Shown: in pieces, positions 13,501-24,030 of the stretch
Position numbering within the stretch: position 1 is the stretch's first letter
Layout: each line of letters opens with the position of its first letter
Origin: Glandiceps talaboti
Lineage: Eukaryota > Hemichordata > Enteropneusta > Spengelidae
Length of the DNA stretch: 64,000 nt
Direction: 5' to 3'
NCBI RefSeq assembly: GCF_964340395.1
Contig: NC_135565.1
Coordinates: 12,176,242-12,240,241, forward strand
The notes under the pieces: generated by a model
What the model saw: the letters and a program-made list of their open reading frames with translations, nothing else
What the model was told of the DNA's origin: nothing
The model's database searches: none
Made by a program: the position numbers and the translations under genes

Positions 13501-16500
13501 TTTGTGTACATACCTCGTCCTCTGCAAAGATGTCTGCTCCTTTTTCTATCAATGACGTTATCATGTCAGCAGTATTATTATATGCAGCTAGATGTAAAAC
13601 AGTGTGTTCAAACTGTAGAAAAGTGACAATGATTTTTTGAAATGGTGAAAGAAACAACACAAAGTTAATCAGACTACTTTTACATAACAATATACATATA
13701 TATTTGGTATGTTTCTATACACTCTATAACCTAGTAAATAATATCTATAATGAAAGGAAATAGAAGCATATAAATTGCCATACTACAATATTACACTTTT
13801 AACATGTTATTACTCCTAAACAATAAATCTAATACACAAATATTTTATCTTTGTTTTTGCCGTGAAATCAGCCCCATGTTTAAATAACGTATTGACTACT
13901 TCAATTGAGTTATATCGACAAGCAAAATGAAGTGGTATCTCGCATCATCAGAAAACTATCGACATCATTTTCTGCTCTTAATGTAGGCCTTCAGTTCAAA
14001 ATCCTGTTTTGTGTACATACCTCGTCCACTGCAAAAATATCTGCTCCTTTTTCTATCAGTGACGTTATCATGTCAACGGTATTCTTCACTGCAGCAAGAT
14101 GTAAAACAGTTCTTTCAAACTGTAGAAAAGTGAGAATGTTTTTTTTAAATACCGAAAGAAACAACACAAAGTAACATTTTCAATGCAAACTCAGTGACTT
14201 TTATTCTGTCGTTTTGACTCTGAAGAATGCAACAGGCCACAAAATTAAGCCGACTAGTTTTACATAACAATATACATATCTATTTTGATATGTTTCTATA
14301 CACTCTATAACCTAATAATTCAAATCTAAAAAGAAAAGAAATATAAGCATATAAAGTGCCATACTACTATTTTATACTTTAAGTGTAATATTACTCCTAA
14401 ACATTAAATCAAGACCTCAAATATTTTACCTTTGTTTTTGCCGTGAAATCAGCCCCATGTTCTAATAACGTATTGACTACTTCAATTGAGTTATATCGAC
14501 AACCAAAATGAAGTGGTGTGTAGAGATCCTGGATAGAAGAGAATAAAGGTAACAATAATGAATTAAGTTGATTTAATAATCGTTTAAACGGTAGAAATAG
14601 TATTTAAGTGTGTGGTACAATCAATCTTGTTTGAATTTCAAACTATTAAATATTAAATCTAGACTAACTGGACACGAACGCTACTACTCGTACAACTTTA
14701 ACGCAAATAAACGGATGAGAAGCAAGTCTGACTCACAGTCACTGTAATCATTTAGTGATCTGTAAATGTTCACCTTTCTGAATTCTTTTTCTTTGCAGAA
14801 TATATGTTACAAAACAATAGAATAAATGTTTAAATGAAATGTTGTCATAGTGTTGTATCACTCTATTAAGCATCCAAGAGCAGTTAAAAAGTATTAGCTT
14901 CATATTCCAAATAAACATGGTTTTGTTTCCCTCCGTAGGCGTGGCTGCCGTGACCCTCTTCCACCCCCCCCCCACCCCCCCCCCACCCACCCCCTTCTGT
15001 TTAACTTCCTCAGTCTGAAAAAACTTAGAGGGGACACTGATGTCCATGTTTATTTATCTGTGTTCGCAAGAGTTCTTCCATTTTCATGTGTCTTTATGTT
15101 TGTCTATCTCGCATCATCAGAAAACTATCGACATCATTTTCTGTTCCTTAATGTAGGCCTTCAGTTCGAAATCCTGTTTTGTGAACATACCTCGTCCACT
15201 GCAAAGATATCTGCTCCTTTTTCTATCAGTGACGTTATCATGTCAGCGGTATTATTCCATGCAGCTAGATGTAAAACGGTTTGTTCAAACTGTAGAAAAG
15301 TGACAATAATTTTTTGAAATGGTGAAAGAAACAACACAAATAGTTTTACATTACAATATACATATATATTGGGTAAATGTTTCTATACACTCTATAACCT
15401 AGTAAATGATATATATAACGAAAGGAAATACAAGCATAGAAATTGCCATACTACAATTTTACACTTCAAACATGTGATTACTCCTACACAATAAATCTAA
15501 CACACAAATATTTTACCTTTGTTTTTGCTGTGAAATCAGCCCCATGTTCTAATAACGTATTGACTACTTCAATTGAGTTATATCTACAGGCAAGATGAAG
15601 TGGTGTCTTGAGATCCTGGATAGAAGAGAATAAAGATAACAAAAATAAATTAAGATGTTTAAATAATCATTTCAACAGAAGAAATAGTATTTAAGTGTGC
15701 ATTACAATCTAATTTTGGTTGAAAGTAAAAATACATATTTCAGAACGAAAAAATATTATTTTGAAATTCTAGTGTAAAGACAAATTGGCAAAGTGGTCAA
15801 ATATATCATTTGACATTATATACAATTTGACACGTTTGTTTGTTTGTTTGTTTGTTTGTCCGTCAGTCTTTCTCTCTTTCTGTCCGAACGTTCATCCATG
15901 TATCTATGTCTGTCTGTCCTTTTGTCCATGTGTGTGTGTCTGTATGTCTATTTGTTCATCCGTGTGGGGGGGGGGGGGGGGGGGCTGGAGATCCGGGAGT
16001 GGGCGACTGTACAATTGAATGTCCATCAGTATTGCAGCTAAGGCCTACTTGCGCACTACTTACTGATTTTACTTCCGTATTGAGTTTGAAAAGCGAGAAA
16101 CACTTTTGATAGGTTTTCCAATGCAATCTCTAAGTCTAGACACCTGCGCTGCATGCATGATAAGCACGACCTGACGTATGTACAACATACATTAGTATAC
16201 TTGATACATACATCTATGTATACCCCATCGCATGATACATCACTCAACATGGATGCTGCGCGAGTAAGTTGACTGAACCTAGCAGCAGTATGAAAACTGG
16301 ACACGAACGCTACCACTCCTATAATATTAACGCAAATAAACGGATGATGAGGCACAAATCTGACTCACAGTCACTGAAATCATTCAGTGATCTGTAAATG
16401 TTCCCCTTTCTGAATTCTGCTTCTTTGCACAATATATGTTACAAAACAATAGAATAAATGTTTAAATGAAATATTGTCACAGAGTTGTATTGCTCTATTA

Positions 16501-19500
16501 AGCATCCAAGAGCAGGTAAAAGGTGTTAGCTTCATATTCCAAATAAACATGATTTTGTATTCCTCCTCAACCGTGAGCGCCATGACCCCCTTCCATTTCC
16601 CCCTTTCTCTTTAAGTTGCTGAGTCTGAAAAAACTTAGAGGGGACATTGATGTCCATGCTTATTTATCTCTGTTCACATGAGTATTTCAACTTTTATGTG
16701 TCTTTATGTTTGTGTATCTCGCATCACAAGAAAACTGTCGATATCATTTTCTTCTTCCTTAATGTAGGCCTTCAGTTCAAAATCCTGTTTTGTGTACATA
16801 CCTCGTCCACTGCAAAGATGTCTGCTCCTTTTTCTATCAGTGACGTTATCATGTCAGCGGTATTATTATATGCAGCTACATGTAAAGCAGTTTGTTCAAA
16901 CTGTAGAAAAGTGACAATAATTTTTTGAAATGATGAAATAAACAACACAAAGTTAATCAGACTAGTTTTACATAACAATATACATATATATTCGGTATGT
17001 TTCTATACACTCTATAACCTAGTAAATAATATCTATAACGAAAGGAAATAGAAGCATATAAAGTGCCATACTACAATTTTACACTTCAAATATGTTATTA
17101 CTCCTAAACAATCAATCGAATACACAAATATTTTACCTTTGTTTTTGCCGTGAAATCAGCCCCATGTTGTAATAACGTATTGACTACTTCAATTGAGTTA
17201 TATTGACAAGCAACATGAAGTGGTGTGTAGAGATCCTGGATAGAAGAGAATAAAGATAACAAAAATAAATTGAGATGTTTAAATAATCATTTAAACAGTA
17301 GAAATAGTATTTAAATGTATGGTACAATTAATCTTGGTTGAAACTCAAAATACATATTTCAGAACGAACACATATAGTTTTGAAATTCTAGTGTAAAGAC
17401 AAATTGGCAAAGTGGTCAAATATATCATTTGACATTAGATACAAATTGACACGTTTGTTTATATTTCTATGTTTGTCCGTCAGTCTTTCTCTCTTTTTGT
17501 CTGAACGTTCATCCATGTATCTGTCTGTGTGTCCGTTTGTCCATGTGTGTGTGTGTCTGTATGTCTATCTGTTCATCCATGTGTGGGGGGGAGATAGAGA
17601 TCCGGGAGTGGGCGACTGCACATGTGAATGTCCATCAGTATTGCAGCTAAGGCTTATTTGGGCGCCACTTCTGCAAGGGGGTCACAGTCTGCTCTCACAG
17701 TCAAATTTCATGTTTTGCATAACCAAGAATCAAGAATGAACCATAAACAAGGCAATATGGCGCTACTGATTTTACTTCCTTATTGAGTTTGAAACGCGAG
17801 AAACCCTTTCCATACGTTTGGCAATGCACTCTCTATATCTAGACACCTGCGCTGAATACATTGCTAAGGACGACCTGACGTATGTACAACATACATTAGT
17901 ATACTTGATACATAGATCTATGTATACCCCATCGCAAGATACATCACTCAACATGGATGCTACGCGCGTAAGTTGACTGAACCTAGCAGCAGTATGAAAA
18001 GAAAATGTGTCAGTGACGATAAGGGTCGATTTCTATCCTCGTGGCTAAAATTGGCTGGCTACCATTTCACTAACGGTGAAGAGGTTCAGTAACATGCGAG
18101 TAAGTTAGCTGCAATAATTGTACCGTTCGTTTTGCTTTTGGATAGATTTCTCTTGGTGTTTTTGTGTGTGTTTTTCGCGCTGCGATGTTTAACTGGACAC
18201 GAACGCTACCACTCCTATAATATTAACGCAAATAAACGGATGATGAGGCACAAATCTGACTCACAGTCACTGAAATCATTCAGTGATCTGTAAATGTTCC
18301 CCTTTCTGAATTCTGCTTCTTTGCACAATATATGTTACAAAACAATAGAATAAATGTTTAAATGAAATATTGTCACAGAGTTGTATTGCTCTATTAAGCA
18401 TCCAAGAGCAGGTAAAAGGTGTTAGCTTCATATTCCAAATAAACATGATTTTGTATTCCTCCTCAACCGTGAGCGCCATGACCCCCTTCCATTTCCCCCT
18501 TTCTCTTTAAGTTGCTGAGTCTGAAAAATCTTAGAGGGGACATTGATGTCCATGCTTATTTATCTCTGTTCACATGAGTATTTCAACTTTTATGTGTCTT
18601 TATGTTTGTGTATCTCGCATCACAAGAAAACTGTCGATATCATTTTCGTCTTCCTTAATGTAGGCCTTCAGTTCAAAATCCTGTTTTGTGTACATACCTC
18701 GTCCACTGCAAAGATGTCTGCTCCTTTTTCTATCAGTGACGTTATCATGTCAGCGGTATTATTATATGCAGCTACATGTAAAGCAGTGTTTTCAGACTAT
18801 AGAAAAGTGAAAATAATTTTTTGATATGATGAAAGAAACAACACAAAGTTAATCAGACTAGTTTTACATAACAATATACAAGTATATTAGGTATGTTTCT
18901 ATACACTCTATAACCTAGTACATAATATCTATAACGAAAGGAAATAGAAGCATATAAATTGCCATACTACAATTTTACACTTTAAACATGCTATTACTCC
19001 TAAACAATAAATCGAATACACACATATTTTACCTTTGTTTTTGCTGTGAGATCAGCCCCATGTTCTAATAACGTATTGACTACTTCAATTGAGTTATATC
19101 TACAGGCAAGATGAAGTGGTGTCTTGAGATCCTGGATAGAAGAGAATAAAGATAACAGAAATAAATTAAGATGTTTAAATAATCATTTCAACAGTAGAAA
19201 TAGTATTTAAGTGTGCATTACAATCTAATTTTGGTTGAAAGTAAAAATACATATTTCAGAACGAAAAAATATTATTTTGAAATTCTAGTGTAAAGACAAA
19301 TTGGCAAAGTGGTCAAATATATCATTTGACATTATATACAATTTGACACGTTTCTTTGTTTGTTTGTTTGTCCGTCAGTCTTTCTCTCTTTCTGTCCGAA
19401 CGTTCATCCATGTATCTATGTCTGTCTGTCCTTTTGTCCATGTGTGTGTGTCTGTATGTCTATTTGTTCATCCGTGTGGGGGGGGGGGGGGGGGCTGGAG

Positions 19501-22500
19501 ATCCGGGAGTGGGCGACTGTACAATTGAATGTCCATCAGTGTTGCAGCTAAGGCCTACTTGCGCACTACTTACTGATTTTACTTCCGTATTGAGTTTGAA
19601 AAGCGAGAAACACTTTTGATAGGTTTTCCAATGCAATCTCTAAGTCTAGACACCTGCGCTGCATGCATGATAAGCACGACCTGACGTATGTAAAACATAC
19701 ATTAGTATACTTGATACATACATCTATGTATACCCCATCGCATGATACATCACTCAACATGGATGCTGCGCGAGTAAGTTGACTGAACCTAGCAGCAGTA
19801 TGAAAACTGGACACGAACGCTACCACTCCTATAATATTAACGCAAATAAACGGATGATGAGGCACAAATCTGACTCACAGTCACTGAAATCATTCAGTGA
19901 TCTGTAAATGTTCCCCTTTCTGAATTCTGCTTCTTTGCACAATATATGTTACAAAACAATAGAATAAATGTTTAAATGAAATATTGTCACAGAGTTGTAT
20001 TGCTCTATTAAGCATCCAAGAGCAGGTAAAAGGTGTTAGCTTCATATTCCAAATAAACATGATTTTGTATTCCTCCTCAACCGTGAGCGCCATGACCCCC
20101 TTCCATTTCCCCCTTTCTCTTTAAGTTGCTGAGTCTGAAAAAACTTAGAGGGGACATTGATGTCCATGCTTATTTATCTCTGTTCACATGAGTATTTCAA
20201 CTTTTATGTGTCTTTATGTTTGTGTATCTCGCATCACAAGAAAACTGTCGATATCATTTTCTTCTTCCTTAATGTAGGCCTTCAGTTCAAAATCCTGTTT
20301 TGTGTACATACCTCGTCCACTGCAAAGATGTCTGCTCCTTTTTCTATCAGTGAAGTTATCATGTCAGCGGTATTATTATATGCAGCTACATGTAAAGCAG
20401 TTTGTTCAAACTGTAGAAAAGTGACAATAATTTTTTGAAATGATGAAATAAACAACACAAAGTTAATCAGACTAGTTTTACATAACAATATACATATATA
20501 TTCGGTATGTTTCTATACACTCTATAACCTAGTAAATAATATCTATAACGAAAGGAAATAGAAGCATATAAATTGCCACACTACAATATTACACTTTTAA
20601 CATATTATTACTCCTAAACAATAAATCTAATACACAAATATTTTACCTTTGTTTTTGCCGTGAAATCAGCCCCATCTTTAAATAACGTATTGACTACTTC
20701 AATTGAGTTATATCGACAAGCAAAATGAAGTGGTGTGTAGAGATCCTGGATAGAAGACAATAAAGATAACAAAAATAAATTGAGATGTTTATATAATCAT
20801 TTACACAGTAGAAATAGTAATTAAGTGTATAGTACCATTAATTTTGGTTGAAATTCAAAATGTTAAATATTAAATCTAGATGTCAAATATTTTACCTTTG
20901 TTTTTGCTGTGAGATCAGCCCCATGTTCCAATATCGTATTGACTACTTCAATTGAGTTATATTGACAAGCAACATGAAGTGGTGTGTAGAGATTCTGGAT
21001 AGAAGAGAATAAAGATAACAATAATGAATTAAGTTGATTTAATAATCGTTTAAACAGTAGAAATAGCATTTAAGTGTATGGTACAATCAACCTGGTTTGA
21101 ATTTCAAAATGTTAAATATTAAATCTAGACTAACTGGACACGAACGTTATTACTCATATAACATTAAGGAAAAAAATATACGGATGAGAAGCAGGTCTGA
21201 CTCACAGTCAATGAAATCATTAAGTGATCTGTAAATGTTCACCTTTCTGAATTCCTTTTCTTTGCACAAAAATACAAAACAATAGAATAAATGTTTAAAT
21301 GAAATGTTGTCACAGAGTTGTATTACTCTATTAAGCATGCAAGAGCAGTTAAAAAGTATTAGCTTCATATTACAAATAAACATGGTTTTGTTCTCCTCGT
21401 TAGATGCAGCCGCCGTGACCCCTTCCATTTCCCCCTTCTCTTTAAGTTGCTCAGTCTGAAAAAAACTTAGAGGGGACATGGATGTCCATGCTTATTTATC
21501 TGTGTTCGCATGATTGTTCTACACTTTCACGTGTCTTTATGTTTGTGTATCTCGCATCACAAGAAAATTGACGACATCATTTTCTGTTCTTCAGTTCAAA
21601 ATCCGGTTTTGTGTACATACCTCGTCCTCTGCAAAGATGTCTGCTCCTTTTTCTATCAATGACGTTATCATGTCAGCAGTATTATTCAATGCAGCTAGAT
21701 GTAAAACAGTGTTTTCAAACTGTAGAAAAGTGACAATGATTTTTTGAAATGGTGAAAGAAACAACACAAAGTTAATCAGACTACTTTTACATAACAATAT
21801 ACATATATATTTGGTATGTTTCTATACACTCTATAACCTAGTAAATAATATCTATAATGAAAGGAAATAGAAGCATATAAATTGCCATACTACAATATTA
21901 CACTTTTAACATGTTATTACTCCTAAACAATAAATCTAATACACAAATATTTTATCTTTGTTTTTGCCGTGAAATCAGCCCCATGTTTAAATAACGTATT
22001 GACTACTTCAATTGAGTTATATCGACAAGCAAAATGAAGTGGTATCTCGCATCATCAGAAAACTATCGACATCATTTTCTGCTCTTAATGTAGGCCTTCA
22101 GTTCAAAATCCTGTTTTGTGTACATACCTCGTCCACTGCAAAAATATCTGCTCCTTTTTCTATCAGTGACGTTATCATGTCAACGGTATTCTTCACTGCA
22201 GCAAGATGTAAAACAGTTCTTTCAAACTGTAGAAAAGTGAGAATGTTTTTTTTAAATACCGAAAGAAACAACACAAAGTAACATTTTCAATGCAAACTCA
22301 GTGACTTTTATTCTGTCGTTTTGACTCTGAAAAATGCAACAGGCCACAAAATTAAGCCGACTAGTTTTACATAACAATATACATATCTATTTTGATATGT
22401 TTCTATACACTCTATAACCTAATAATTCAAATCTAAAAAGAAAAGAAATATAAGCATATAAAGTGCCATACTACTATTTTATACTTTAAATGTAATATTA

Positions 22501-23998
22501 CTCCTAAACATTAAATCAAGACCTCAAATATTTTACCTTTGTTTTTGCCGTGAAATCAGCCCCATGTTCTAATAACGTATTGACTACTTCAATTGAGTTA
22601 TATCGACAACCAAAATGAAGTGGTGTGTAGAGATCCTGGATAGAAGAGAATAAAGGTAACAATAATGAATTAAGTTGATTTAATAATCGTTTAAACGGTA
22701 GAAATAGTATTTAAGTGTGTGGTACAATCAATCTTGTTTGAATTTCAAACTATTAAATATTAAATCTAGACTAACTGGACACGAACGCTACTACTCGTAC
22801 AACTTTAACGCAAATAAACGGATGAGAAGCAAGTCTGACTCACAGTCACTGTAATCATTTAGTGATCTGTAAATGTTCACCTTTCTGAATTCTTTTTCTT
22901 TGCAGAATATATGTTACAAAACAATAGAATAAATGTTTAAATGAAATGTTGTCATAGTGTTGTATCACTCTATTAAGCATCCAAGAGCAGTTAAAAAGTA
23001 TTAGCTTCATATTCCAAATAAACATGGTTTTGTTTCCCTCCGTAGGCGTGGCTGCCGTGACCCTCTTCCACCCCCCCCCACCCCCCCCCCCACCCACCCC
23101 CTTCTGTTTAACTTCCTCAGTCTGAAAAAACTTAGAGGGGACACTGATGTCCATGTTTATTTATCTGTGTTCGCAAGAGTTCTTCCATTTTCATGTGTCT
23201 TTATGTTTGTCTATCTCGCATCATCAGAAAACTATCGACATCATTTTCTGTTCCTTAATGTAGGCCTTCAGTTCGAAATCCTGTTTTGTGAACATACCTC
23301 GTCCACTGCAAAGATATCTGCTCCTTTTTCTATCAGTGACGTTATCATGTCAGCGGTATTATTCCATGCAGCTAGATGTAAAACGGTTTGTTCAAACTGT
23401 AGAAAAGTGACAATAATTTTTTGAAATGGTGAAAGAAACAACACAAATAGTTTTACATTACAATATACATATATATTGGGTAAATGTTTCTATACACTCT
23501 ATAACCTAGTAAATGATATATATAACGAAAGGAAATACAAGCATAGAAATTGCCATACTACAATTTTACACTTCAAACATGTGATTACTCCTACACAATA
23601 AATCTAACACACAAATATTTTACCTTTGTTTTTGCTGTGAAATCAGCCCCATGTTCTAATAACGTATTGACTACTTCAATTGAGTTATGTCGACAGGCAA
23701 AATGAAGTGGTGTGTAGAAATCCTGGATAGAAGATATATGTTTATATAGGAGTAGAAATAGTATTTAAGTGTTTGGTACATTTTATCGCTGCTGAAATCC
23801 AAAATACATATTTCAAAACTAAGAAATATCGCTTTGAAATGATACATCAGTGTATGGTCAAATTGGCAATTGATCAAAATTTATTATGTCATGATGACTT
23901 TCCATGTCTATGACTGTGTATGTATGTATGTATGTATGTATGTATGTATGTATGTATGTATGTATGTATGTATGTATTTATGTATGTATGTATGTATG

Positions 23999-24030
<32 letters not shown>

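Larger units (their letters stand above)
8830..16930. repeat. tandem segmental duplication, copy 1 (about 8.1 kb)
   Basis: Exons here match those 8103 bp (B2, A2, B3) or 8107 bp (A3, B4, B5, A4, A5, B7, A6 and the start of B8) further right. Long intron stretches are identical or differ by single bases. The left limit lies just right of A1, where A1 and A7 differ but their right flanks match. Confidence 0.9.
16931..23690. repeat. tandem segmental duplication, copy 2
   Basis: Near-identical repeat of the 8.83-15.58 kb segment. Identity to copy 1 stops inside exon B15 (about 23688, paralogous to 15581). The 15.5-16.9 kb block is a further copy of 10.9-12.3 kb and 19.0-20.4 kb, so duplications are nested. 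Poly-G and poly-C runs in the introns differ in length between copies. Confidence 0.9.

Noticed and set aside
11198-19619. Cys/Val/Ser-rich frames ([16 protein letters not shown]) that look like secreted peptides
   Set aside because: They derive from TTTG/TCTG simple sequence and poly-G runs whose length differs between copies.
10173-20093. Repeated 67-aa minus-strand frames starting [12 protein letters not shown]
   Set aside because: They lie in the duplicated intron without fitting splice sites or a known domain, and related copies shift frame or diverge at the start.
10440-20438. Repeated 93-aa plus-strand frames starting [14 protein letters not shown]
   Set aside because: They are conserved only because they run antisense through ankyrin exons and duplicated introns.
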